Below are positions 1 to 6,241 of a DNA stretch of 7,303 nucleotides, one piece after another. How positions within the stretch are numbered: position 1 is the stretch's first letter; each line of letters opens with the position of its first letter. This stretch comes from Spirochaetia bacterium (GTDB taxonomy: Bacteria > Spirochaetota > Spirochaetia > Treponematales > Rectinemataceae). The notes beneath the pieces were generated by a model. That model made no database searches. It saw nothing but the letters and a program-made list of their open reading frames with translations, and had not been told where the DNA came from. The position numbers and the translations under genes were made by a program. The stretch lies in the NCBI GenBank assembly GCA_021286925.1, contig JAJTBL010000088.1:1-7303 (forward strand), in the 5' to 3' direction.

Positions 1-485
1 TGGTTGTCAGATCGACCGGCAGTATCCAATATCTGAAAGACAATGCGAAATTCGATCTCGGCGCTCCCGTCATGCCAATGGAGAAAAAGAAAATCGTAGC
101 AATCGGGGGAGCGAATATTTTCATGTTTGCATCCCGCCCGAAACCTGAGAAAGCAGCTGCCTGGGAATTTCTGAAATTCCTGACCAACACGGAAAATTCC
201 AGAAAATGGGCTATGTCAACGGGATATATGGCTTCCAGAATTTCAGCCTTCGAGTCAAAGGAAATGCAAGCTGTTCTAAAAGCTGATCCGCGTTTTGGGC
301 TGACTTATGAACAACTGAAAGAAAGTGCTGTCAGAAGACCATGGTTTGGTCCATACCCTGAAGTTCACGCAATGATGACATCAGCTTGGGAACAGGTTAT
401 GACTAACACTGACGCGGATGTTGAAGCAATTTTGAAAAAGCTACAGGCTGAAGCGCAGAAAGTTCTTGATACATATTATAAGTAG
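1..485 (+). CDS. ABC sugar transporter, family 1 solute-binding protein, C-terminal part (5'-truncated)
   Basis: The reading frame is open from base 3 (the gene enters from the left edge) to a TAG at 483-485, giving 160 visible residues. Early on there is the STGSIQYLKDN segment, then PMPMEKKK followed by a glycine-rich IGGANIFMF strand, then KAAAWEFLKFLTNTENSRKW and a STGYMASR stretch. This order is typical of the C-terminal lobe of UgpB/MalE-like extracellular binding proteins (SBP family 1), where the AAWEFLKFL helix and the TGYxxxR loop are recurrent. The protein would bind a sugar or glycerol-phosphate-like ligand outside the cytoplasmic membrane and deliver it to permeases. The signal peptide and N-lobe lie outside the window. 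It differs clearly from the binding protein at 792-2042, so it is not a recent duplicate. A terminator follows directly, so it ends an upstream unit. The ATG at 72 is internal and not the start. Ligand unknown. Confidence 0.9.
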   Translation, partial: VVRSTGSIQYLKDNAKFDLGAPVMPMEKKKIVAIGGANIFMFASRPKPEKAAAWEFLKFLTNTENSRKWAMSTGYMASRISAFESKEMQAVLKADPRFGLTYEQLKESAVRRPWFGPYPEVHAMMTSAWEQVMTNTDADVEAILKKLQAEAQKVLDTYYK

Positions 486-494
486 CAAAATAAT

Positions 495-526
495 GCAATT
501 TTAAAATTTTGTTGTTTTAAAATTGC
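495..526 (+). other. AT-rich perfect hairpin just after the binding-protein stop codon
   Basis: The 12-base arm gcaattttaaaa (495-506) is exactly complementary to ttttaaaattgc (515-526) across an 8-base loop. No clean T-run follows it, so by itself it looks like an RNA 3'-end stabiliser or a weak terminator preceding the stronger hairpin downstream. The structure is seen in sequence; the role is inferred. Confidence 0.6.
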
Positions 527-537
527 CTTAGTATTGT

Positions 538-594
538 AGCCCGGCCAGGTCAAAGCAAACCTAAAACCTGGACCGGGCTTTATCTTTCTTTCTT
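538..594 (+). terminator. Rho-independent terminator of the upstream operon
   Basis: The arm agcccggccaggt (538-550) pairs with acctgg-a-ccgggct (566-579), with one bulged A at 572 and a 15-base loop. A T-rich tract (about 579-594) follows. The GC-rich stem followed by T-rich sequence on the + strand only marks a unidirectional terminator for the gene ending at 485. From here to about 650 I see nothing else recognisable. Confidence 0.85.
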
Positions 595-650
595 AAAACA
601 TACAGGAAAACATAATAATTGCCTTTACCATTCATGAGCCAGATGATGTA

Positions 651-697
651 ATAATCTATTGATTAAATATCATATCCGAAAATTTATTTCATAATCT
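651..697. repeat. Direct repeat ataatct and small dyad upstream of the importer promoter
   Basis: ataatct occurs at 651-657 and again at 691-697, 40 bases apart (close to four helical turns). The first copy forms part of a 14-base dyad, taatc-tatt-gatta (652-665), and the second ends four bases before the -35 box. The region is AT-rich, so chance is a real possibility. If functional, it would be an activator or repressor site for the importer operon. Confidence 0.25.
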
Positions 698-700
698 TCC

Positions 701-729
701 TTGACAACTGCAGGTTCAGGTGGAATACT
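701..729 (+). promoter_or_regulatory. Predicted sigma-70 type promoter of the ABC importer operon
   Basis: A perfect -35 TTGACA (701-706) is followed by a 17-base spacer and the -10 hexamer AATACT (724-729, 4 of 6 consensus bases). Transcription would start near 736, giving a leader of about 56 bases before the ATG at 792. That leader carries a full AAGGAGG Shine-Dalgarno at 777-783 and a possible short leader ORF starting at 748. Confidence 0.65.
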
Positions 730-747
730 GATTTTTAAGAACAAACA

Positions 748-795
748 ATGCTTTTCATCAATACGGACAACAATTCAAGGAGGCTGAAACAATGA
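748..795 (+). other. Possible 15-codon leader ORF overlapping the start of the binding-protein gene
   Basis: An ATG at 748 opens a 15-residue frame (MLFINTDNNSRRLKQ) whose TGA (793-795) overlaps the ATG (792-794) of the next gene as ATGA. Its tandem AGG AGG arginine codons are the Shine-Dalgarno of the downstream gene, so a ribosome translating it would cover that site. Its own ribosome site is poor (aaga), which argues against efficient translation. Speculative. Confidence 0.2.
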
Positions 796-2042
796 CAAGG
801 AAATTGGCTATTCTGGCGCTGATGGTGTGCCTGATTTCCCCGCTCTGGGCACAATCCAAGCCGGCTACCGTCACAATCTGGGGATGGCGGGCGCAGGATG
901 TCGATGTTTGGAAATCCGTCGAAACAGCCCTGAAAGGGAAAGGTGAGCAGATTACCATTAAATACGAGGTTTTCCCGCCTACTGAATATGACTCGAAATT
1001 GCTGGTATCCCTGCAGGGAGGTGTGGGACCAGATCTCATGTATACTCGCCGCCTGCCGGGGGCACGAACACAGGCTCTCATCGACAATGGTTACATTACT
1101 GCTCTTGATGGTCTCCTGAACCTGTCTGCTTTCGATCCTGTCTCCTTGAGTTTTATTCAGGCGAATAAAAAAACCTGGGGTGTTCCGTTCGCCAATCAGG
1201 TTGTCGGTATTTTCTACAATAAAGCGATTTTTGACAAATTCGGCCTGAAAGAACCGCAAACATGGGATGAGATGGTAGCAATCGCGGAAACGCTGAGCAA
1301 AAACAAAGTGACACCATTCTTTGTCGCGGGCAAAGAAGCCTGGACCCTCGCTATGCAAAACGCCATGATTGGCGTCAGCTATCCCGGCGATGCATGGATC
1401 GGAAAGCTTGCAAAAGGCGAGGCAAAATTCACGGACCCCGAATATGTCGCAATGCTGAAAGATCTCAACGCGCTCAAGAAATATTTCCAGAAAGATTTCA
1501 TGGCCAACACAACCGCTGAACAAGATGTCAGCTTTGCTATGGAACAGGTCGCCATGATTTTCTATGGCGTCTGGGGAAATACCAATTGGCTCAAGACAAA
1601 TCCTGATTTGAAGTTTGATTTCTTCCCGGTTCCGCCGAAAACGAAGAATGTCCCGGCAAAAATCTATACCTATATGGACGGATCATACGGGCTCAACAGT
1701 GCAACCAAAAACAAGGAAGCAGCGCTTAAAGTTCTTCAGTTTACAGCATCCAAGGCATATGGAGAGCTCTTCTCCAAAACAACTGGCGAAATTACTGCCG
1801 TCAAAGACGTAACCATGCCGGCATCGAAGCCTATTCTCGTAAAATGTTATGACAAGATGAATACCATTGCTTCCACCAATCGCTATTGGGTTGGCTCGCC
1901 CTTTGACGCTGGCATGCCGAGTGTGTACAACATCCTCCAGGAACATATGCAATCCATGTATCTGGATCTGATTACACCGGAAGAACTCGCAAAGAAGCTC
2001 CAAGATGGCATTTCAACCTGGTTCCCCGCATTTAAGAAGTAA
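792..2042 (+). CDS. ABC sugar transporter, family 1 solute-binding protein (full length)
   Basis: A 416-residue extracellular binding protein, the usual length for the MalE/UgpB-like SBP family 1. Residues 1-20 form a Sec signal: a basic MTRK start, a hydrophobic core, then PLWA/QS, where signal peptidase I would cut around residue 20. Cys13 sits too early and lacks a good lipobox, so I do not call a lipoprotein. The mature start TVTIWGWRAQDVDVW is the typical first strand, with an aromatic-rich ligand region. GGVGPDLMY near residue 80, WGVPFANQVVGIFYNKAIFDKFGL near 133-156, and FYGVWGNTNW near 258-267 are standard lobe and hinge signatures. The start is fixed by AAGGAGG eight bases upstream. 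It is the first gene of an operon with the two permeases downstream and would feed them ligand. The substrate cannot be read from sequence: a mono- or oligosaccharide is likely, and an amino sugar or muropeptide is possible given the neighbours. Confidence 0.93.
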   Translation: MTRKLAILALMVCLISPLWAQSKPATVTIWGWRAQDVDVWKSVETALKGKGEQITIKYEVFPPTEYDSKLLVSLQGGVGPDLMYTRRLPGARTQALIDNGYITALDGLLNLSAFDPVSLSFIQANKKTWGVPFANQVVGIFYNKAIFDKFGLKEPQTWDEMVAIAETLSKNKVTPFFVAGKEAWTLAMQNAMIGVSYPGDAWIGKLAKGEAKFTDPEYVAMLKDLNALKKYFQKDFMANTTAEQDVSFAMEQVAMIFYGVWGNTNWLKTNPDLKFDFFPVPPKTKNVPAKIYTYMDGSYGLNSATKNKEAALKVLQFTASKAYGELFSKTTGEITAVKDVTMPASKPILVKCYDKMNTIASTNRYWVGSPFDAGMPSVYNILQEHMQSMYLDLITPEELAKKLQDGISTWFPAFKK

Positions 2043-2071
2043 CTTGACTTTGCAATTGGTTTATTTCTGAT

Positions 2072-2117
2072 ACATGACCGGCTTTCCGAACAGGGTGCCG
2101 GTCATTGTCAGTGTTTT
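2072..2117 (+). other. Intercistronic stem-loop between binding protein and permeases (stabiliser/attenuator)
   Basis: The arm atgaccggc (2074-2082) is perfectly complementary to gccggtcat (2097-2105), with two more pairs possible past a bulged base and a 14-base loop. Five Ts follow at 2113-2117, seven bases past the stem. The element lies in the 106-base gap between the binding-protein and permease genes. Such hairpins commonly protect the upstream message and partly terminate transcription, so the binding protein is made in excess of the membrane subunits. The structure is seen; the role is inferred by analogy with malE-malF type gaps. Confidence 0.65.
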
Positions 2118-2148
2118 TGCCAAATCTGGAAACGATTGAGAGGATGAT

Positions 2149-3048
2149 GTGCGAAAGAAAGCTTACCTGCTGATGCTCTTGCCTGCTCTTCTTCTTTATT
2201 CGCTTTTTGTTGCGTATCCTTTTTTTTCCAGCCTGGGGTTGAGCTTTTATGACTGGCCGGGAATTGGTCCAAAAAAATTCATCGGTTTCGGCAACTATCG
2301 TAACATCCTGACTGGCTTCATGGCACCTGAGTTTTTCAGAGCTGCCTGGCACAATGTCATCTTTTTTATCTGGTCTCTCGTCCTTTCGGTTGTACCTGGC
2401 TTATTTTTCGCGTTCCTGCTTGCTGCAGGAATAAAAGGCACCAAATTCCTCAAGGTTATCTATTTTTTCCCCAACACCTTGGCTATCGTCATTGTCGGTT
2501 TTCTGTGGGGATTACTGCTGAACCCCCAATGGGGACTGGTCAATCAGCTTTTCAAAGCGGTTGGATTGGGATTTCTCGCAAAACCATGGCTTGGAGATAC
2601 AAAGCTTGCATTACCAACTATCATAGTTGTCACCGCGTGGCGCGGTCTGGGCTTCTACATCCTTGTCTATCTTGCCGCAATTATCGGCATCGACAGGGAA
2701 ATGACTGAAGCAGCGCGTATAGACGGCGCAACCGAAATGCAGATAGCCGGAAGAATAATTCTTCCGCATCTCATGCCGATCATTGCCACAACTTCCATGC
2801 TTAAGTTTATTTGGACCTTCAATATTTTCGATATCGTCTATGCCATGGAAGGAACCCAGGGCGGACCAGCTGGTTCAACCGATGTTCTGGGAACGCTGTT
2901 CTACCGCATTGCGTTCGGAGGTCTTGGTTCCAGCCAGGTTGGCATGGGGCTGGGAGCGACTGTCGTGACGCTCATTTTCCTCATTGTCTTTCCTGTTTCC
3001 GTATTCTATGTGTTCATCATTGAAAAACGTGTGGAAAGGGGCGAATAA
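2149..3048 (+). CDS. ABC sugar transporter permease, MalF/UgpA type
   Basis: A 299-residue integral membrane subunit of a carbohydrate importer (binding-protein-dependent transport inner-membrane family). Six hydrophobic segments are visible at about 5-26, 69-93, 101-124, 153-180, 208-231 and 268-291. The cytoplasmic EAA loop that docks to the ATPase is at 187-210, with EAARIDGA and the conserved Gly201 before RIILPHLMP. The N-terminal MRKKAYLLMLLPALLL followed by FIGFGNYRNIL is typical of the MalF-like partner. The start is GTG, supported by GAGAGG (2138-2143) five bases upstream and by the family's usual short basic N-terminus. Two ATGs at 2144 and 2147 are in another frame that stops within ten codons. 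The stop TAA overlaps the ATG of the next permease by one base, implying coupled synthesis of the two subunits. It pairs with the 275-residue permease to form the pore. Confidence 0.95.
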   Translation: MRKKAYLLMLLPALLLYSLFVAYPFFSSLGLSFYDWPGIGPKKFIGFGNYRNILTGFMAPEFFRAAWHNVIFFIWSLVLSVVPGLFFAFLLAAGIKGTKFLKVIYFFPNTLAIVIVGFLWGLLLNPQWGLVNQLFKAVGLGFLAKPWLGDTKLALPTIIVVTAWRGLGFYILVYLAAIIGIDREMTEAARIDGATEMQIAGRIILPHLMPIIATTSMLKFIWTFNIFDIVYAMEGTQGGPAGSTDVLGTLFYRIAFGGLGSSQVGMGLGATVVTLIFLIVFPVSVFYVFIIEKRVERGE

Positions 3049-3875
3049 TGCTGAAATTTACTCGTTTTCAGAAAGCGATTGCAATTTTCTTCCTAACCCT
3101 TTTGGCGTTCATCAACCTCTACCCAATCGGCATCATGGTTCTTTCGAGCTTCAAGAGTACGCGGGAAATTTTTATGAAGCCCTTCAACCTTCCTTCAGTT
3201 TGGCGGTGGCAAAACTATGTTTCCGCCTGGCAGAGGGCTGATTTTGCAGTGTATTTTAAGAATTCAATCCTTGTAACTGCCATATCGATAGCCGCGATAT
3301 TGCTGGTTTCTTCAATGGCGGCCTATGTAATTGCCCGCTTCGACTTTAAAGGAAAACGATACATCTATCTTTATCTGCTTGCGGGCCTCGCTCTGCCAAC
3401 ACGGCTTGCGATTATTCCCATTTTTCTTCTGATGCGTTCCATGCTTCTATTGGACAAGCTCTCAGGTCTCGTCATTGTATATACCGCCGGCGGTATCGCT
3501 TTCTCTGTATTTCTCTTGGTCAATTTTTTTAAAAAACTGCCTCGCGATATTGAAGATTCAGCCATGATTGACGGAGCAGGACCATTCCGGATTTACTGGA
3601 AAATCGATCTTCCGCTGCTCAAGCCTGCACTGGTCACTGTCGCAATGTTCAACTTTATTGATGTCTGGAACGATTTTTTCTTCCCGCTCATTCTGCTGAG
3701 TTCAAAAGCAAAAAAAACAATTCCTCTTGGGCTTCAGGCGTTTTTCGGGGAATACACCATTGAATGGGATGTTTTGTTTGCCGCGCTCAATATTTCTGTG
3801 CTTCCAGTGCTGATCGTGTTTTTAATATTGTCAAAGCAATTCATCGCCGGCATGACGGAAGGAGCATTGAAGTAA
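3048..3875 (+). CDS. ABC sugar transporter permease, MalG/UgpE type
   Basis: A 275-residue membrane subunit, normal length for the MalG-like partner. Hydrophobic segments lie at about 11-33, 71-97, 107-129, 138-160, 190-216 and 244-264. The EAA-type loop is at 169-193 (EDSAMIDGAGPFRIYWKIDLP), with Glu169, Asp175, Gly176 and Gly178 in the expected spacing and Ser-Ala replacing Ala-Ala. FNFIDVWNDFFFPLILL (201-217) and the C-terminal QFIAGMTEGALK are family hallmarks. The ATG shares one base with the TAA of the preceding permease, and a purine-rich aagggg lies just upstream, inside that gene. No ATP-binding subunit follows: after the stop comes a convergent gene on the other strand. The importer therefore needs an ATPase encoded elsewhere, as known for MsiK/UgpC-type shared ATPases. 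I see no convincing terminator in the 38 bases before the convergent gene. Confidence 0.95.
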   Translation: MLKFTRFQKAIAIFFLTLLAFINLYPIGIMVLSSFKSTREIFMKPFNLPSVWRWQNYVSAWQRADFAVYFKNSILVTAISIAAILLVSSMAAYVIARFDFKGKRYIYLYLLAGLALPTRLAIIPIFLLMRSMLLLDKLSGLVIVYTAGGIAFSVFLLVNFFKKLPRDIEDSAMIDGAGPFRIYWKIDLPLLKPALVTVAMFNFIDVWNDFFFPLILLSSKAKKTIPLGLQAFFGEYTIEWDVLFAALNISVLPVLIVFLILSKQFIAGMTEGALK

Positions 3876-3913
3876 GGGGGATTACCAATCAATGCCCGAC
3901 GCGAGAGCTTAGC

Positions 3914-5068
3914 TCAATAGAGCAGATATTTTTCTCGAACTGCTAAGAAAGCGGCCTCCCCTTCATGTGCAAAAGCAAGGCACTCTTCAAGGGAGCGGCC
4001 AGAATCAATCATCTGTCGCAGTGTTGTTCCTCCTGCCAGTTTGTCAAAGAACGACATCTCTGGATTTTCCCAGTCTTCCCGCCATCGAAATTGATCGGGA
4101 TACAGCGATTTTATTGTATGAATGATGGCGATGCCGGTATCCAGCGACCGATAGCTTTTTGCATCCACTACAGAAACAAGAATCCCTTCACATTGCTCAT
4201 TCATGAATTTCGAGGCAGCAGGAACGAAAAAAAGCGAAAGGAAAACAACACCGGGTAAATCCAGTTTTGCAAGGGCTGTCCGCAAGGTTTCGCCGTCAAT
4301 GAAAGGTGCGCCGATTATTTCGAAAGGCCGGCTCGTGCCCCTTCCTTCAGAAAGCCAGGTGCCTTCAATGAGGCAGGTCCCTGCATATACTTCCGCGCAT
4401 GAGAGGCTTGGCAGATTGGGGGATGTCAAAGGCCAGGGCAAACCGGTTTCCTGCCACGGCGTATCACGGCACCAGCCTGACAACCTGACAACCTCAAGCT
4501 CGCATGATGGATAATATTCTCCCTGCAGGTATCGAGAAAACTCGCCAATCGTCATGCCATAGCGGGGAGGCAGTCCATATCCGCCGACAAAGCTTTCATC
4601 CTCTGGCTTGACCGGAGAACCCTCAACCTTGATACCGCCCGCTGGATTGGGCCGGTCAAGGACGATGAGCGGCAAACGCGCATCAGCGCAGGCTTTCATG
4701 ATATATGCAAGCGTATAGAGATAGGTGTAGTAGCGGCAGCCGACATCCTGCATATCGAAGACCAGGGCATCGAGATGCTCGAGCATCCATGGCTCCGGCA
4801 CAAGACGCTTTCCGTATAAAGAATAAGCAGGTATTCCCAAAAAGATTTCATCTTCAACGGAAACTGCGTCCTGGCTTGCTCCCCGAAAGCCATGTTCCGG
4901 TCCAAAAAGACAGGCCAAATTAAGATGTGCGTTCATGAAAGCCTTCCAGGACGGCTCCCCCTGGGAGGTGACCGCAGCTGGATGAGTCGCAAGTCCGTAG
5001 CGTTTTCCACGCCTTGCAGCATCCGCAAGAAAACTATCGAGCCCTGAACGTGTATAGTGAATACGCAT
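3914..5068 (-). CDS. namZ: NamZ-family exo-beta-N-acetylmuramidase (DUF1343)
   Basis: A 384-residue protein matching the DUF1343/NamZ family along its length: GLDSFLADAARRGKRYGLATHP at the N-terminus, FGPEHGFRG (55-63) with the invariant Glu-His pair of the active-site region, YSLYG (82-86), DVGCRYYTY (108-116), LDRPNP (137-142), GLPPRYGMTIGE (165-176), SPNLPS (216-221) and EGTWLSEGRGTSRPFE (235-250). Characterised NamZ enzymes release MurNAc from the non-reducing end of peptidoglycan fragments. B. subtilis NamZ is exported, but here the protein begins MRIHYTRSGL with no signal peptide, so it should act in the cytoplasm on imported muropeptides (inference). The start is the only plausible one; no Shine-Dalgarno precedes it, and a -10-like TAGCAT lies five bases upstream. 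It is divergent from the serine hydrolase at 5128-6219, recalling the B. subtilis muropeptide-rescue cluster where namZ sits with amiE. It is convergent with the importer operon. Confidence 0.93.
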   Translation of the reverse strand: MRIHYTRSGLDSFLADAARRGKRYGLATHPAAVTSQGEPSWKAFMNAHLNLACLFGPEHGFRGASQDAVSVEDEIFLGIPAYSLYGKRLVPEPWMLEHLDALVFDMQDVGCRYYTYLYTLAYIMKACADARLPLIVLDRPNPAGGIKVEGSPVKPEDESFVGGYGLPPRYGMTIGEFSRYLQGEYYPSCELEVVRLSGWCRDTPWQETGLPWPLTSPNLPSLSCAEVYAGTCLIEGTWLSEGRGTSRPFEIIGAPFIDGETLRTALAKLDLPGVVFLSLFFVPAASKFMNEQCEGILVSVVDAKSYRSLDTGIAIIHTIKSLYPDQFRWREDWENPEMSFFDKLAGGTTLRQMIDSGRSLEECLAFAHEGEAAFLAVREKYLLY

Positions 5069-5102
5069 AGTCTATGCTATCATTGCAGATAGCTGAAATC
5101 AA
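5065..5102. promoter_or_regulatory. Divergent promoter/operator region between namZ and the serine hydrolase
   Basis: Two overlapping dyads are visible: gcata-gtc-tatgc (5065-5077), which covers the namZ start codon, and gctatc-attgca-gatagc (5076-5093). On the minus strand TTGATT (5097-5102) and TAGCAT (5074-5079) are spaced by 17 bases, a candidate namZ promoter. On the plus strand TATCAT (5078-5083) is a good -10 for the hydrolase with only a poor -35. The 18-base dyad overlaps both -10 boxes, as expected for an operator controlling both genes. The dyads are seen; the function is inferred. Confidence 0.4.
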
Positions 5103-5127
5103 CATTGGCGAATTATGAAAGGCGGGG

Positions 5128-6219
5128 ATTACGCAAAAGACAGCACTGAATACACTCATTGAAGATGCACTCTCCGACAAGGCATTTGCCGGTATCGCTT
5201 GCGGAGTCTGGAAGGATGGAGTTCCGGTTTATAAACACTATGCTGGATTTGCTGTACCGGATATAAGCCCAGTCTGTGCCGATACAATTTTCGACCTTGC
5301 ATCCATGACAAAGCCGCTGGCGACAGCTCCGCTTGTCATGATGGCGCGTGACGAGGGAATGCTGGAGCTTGAAAAAGCCGTTGGAGATTATCTGCCGAAC
5401 ATACATCCGGATACTGCTCGGATTTCTCTCATGTCGCTTTTACTGCACATATCTGGTCTGCCTGCAATTCCAGCGCTGCAGACCGAGTTTCCAGATGCTT
5501 CTAATTTTACAAAAGAAAAGGCATACAAAAAACTCTTCAGCCTAAAGCCTGATCCCGCTTTATTCGGCAAAGTGCTTTATTCATGCACAAACTACATCCT
5601 GCTCGGGATTATCCTGGAAAAAATCTATGAGATGACAATAGGGCAATTATTTAAAGGTAAAATCGCGGATCGGCTCGGGCTTGAACATTGTGGATTCGCC
5701 CCAGGGATGCTTAAAAACGGCGAACCGCAGGCGCTCGAAAAGGCTGCCGCAACCGAATACTGTCCATGGAGAAAACGCAGAATCTGCGGACAGGTCCATG
5801 ATGAAAGTTCATTCTGTCTTGCCGGGCAGGCAGGCAATGCGGGTCTTTTTGCAAACCTTGATGACACTGCCAGCATTGGAAAACAGTTTTTGCATCAGGG
5901 GGCAATGCCGCTTCTATCAAGGACTGCGCTTGCTCTCATGACCAGCGAACAGACTGAGAATCTTGCCGAGCGGCGCTCTTGCGGATTCAGATTCCATGAT
6001 GATACAACCGCAGATGGCCCTCTCTGGCCTCATGATAGTTTCGGACATACAGGCTTTACCGGCACCAGCATATTTTTTGCACCGCGCCAGGACTTGATGG
6101 CCGTCATCCTGACCAATCGCGTCTATCATGGCCGGGATATAACGCTTGAAAAAATCGTGCGCTTTAGAAAAGATTTTCACAGCCTTGTCTGGGGGATGTG
6201 GGGTGAGGAATCCCTGTGA
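5128..6219 (+). CDS. Beta-lactamase-fold serine hydrolase, AmiE-like (putative muropeptide amidase), ATT start or 5' frameshift
   Basis: About 363 residues counted from ATT at 5128. The catalytic Ser-x-x-Lys is SMTK (59-62) inside DTIFDLASMTKPL. The Tyr motif is YSC (151-153) in LYSCTNYILLG, VHDESSF begins at 223, GNAGLF is at 236-241, and the third motif is FGHTGFTGT with HTG at 307-309. Family members, including B. subtilis AmiE (N-acetylmuramoyl-L-alanine amidase), carry closely similar VHDE, G(H/N)AGLF and HTGFTG blocks. With namZ next door, muropeptide amidase is the best guess; esterase or D-aminopeptidase activity remains possible. There is no signal peptide, so it is cytoplasmic. The frame has a TGA at 5116-5118 and then no ATG, GTG or TTG before Met60 (5305), a start that would delete Ser59. 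ATT 5128 has AAAGG five bases upstream. Alternatively, ATG 5115 would be in frame if one G of GGGG (5124-5127) were absent. The gene is convergent with the AraC gene, 22 bases apart. Confidence 0.85.
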   Translation: MTQKTALNTLIEDALSDKAFAGIACGVWKDGVPVYKHYAGFAVPDISPVCADTIFDLASMTKPLATAPLVMMARDEGMLELEKAVGDYLPNIHPDTARISLMSLLLHISGLPAIPALQTEFPDASNFTKEKAYKKLFSLKPDPALFGKVLYSCTNYILLGIILEKIYEMTIGQLFKGKIADRLGLEHCGFAPGMLKNGEPQALEKAAATEYCPWRKRRICGQVHDESSFCLAGQAGNAGLFANLDDTASIGKQFLHQGAMPLLSRTALALMTSEQTENLAERRSCGFRFHDDTTADGPLWPHDSFGHTGFTGTSIFFAPRQDLMAVILTNRVYHGRDITLEKIVRFRKDFHSLVWGMWGEESL

Positions 6220-6241
6220 AAATAGCAATCCTGGCACTGTA

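Noticed and set aside
792..851. Lipoprotein signal around Cys13 of the binding protein
   Set aside because: The sequence before Cys13 (LMV) is a poor lipobox and the hydrophobic core continues past it; a signal peptidase I site near PLWA/QS fits better.
735..1523. A 262-codon open frame antisense to the binding-protein gene
   Set aside because: It mirrors the well-supported binding-protein frame, and its translation is rich in Cys, His and Phe with no domain-like pattern.
2144..2173. ATG ATG start just before the first permease
   Set aside because: It is in another frame that ends after nine codons and touches the Shine-Dalgarno; GTG 2149 gives the family N-terminus.
3904..3923. Competing gagc/gctc mini-hairpins at the permease/namZ convergence
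   Set aside because: Four-base stems with no T-run on either strand; too weak to call a terminator.
4476..4494. Tandem repeat of cctgacaa (2.4 copies)
   Set aside because: It lies inside the conserved namZ frame and encodes ordinary residues (VVRLSG); too few copies for a phase-variable tract.
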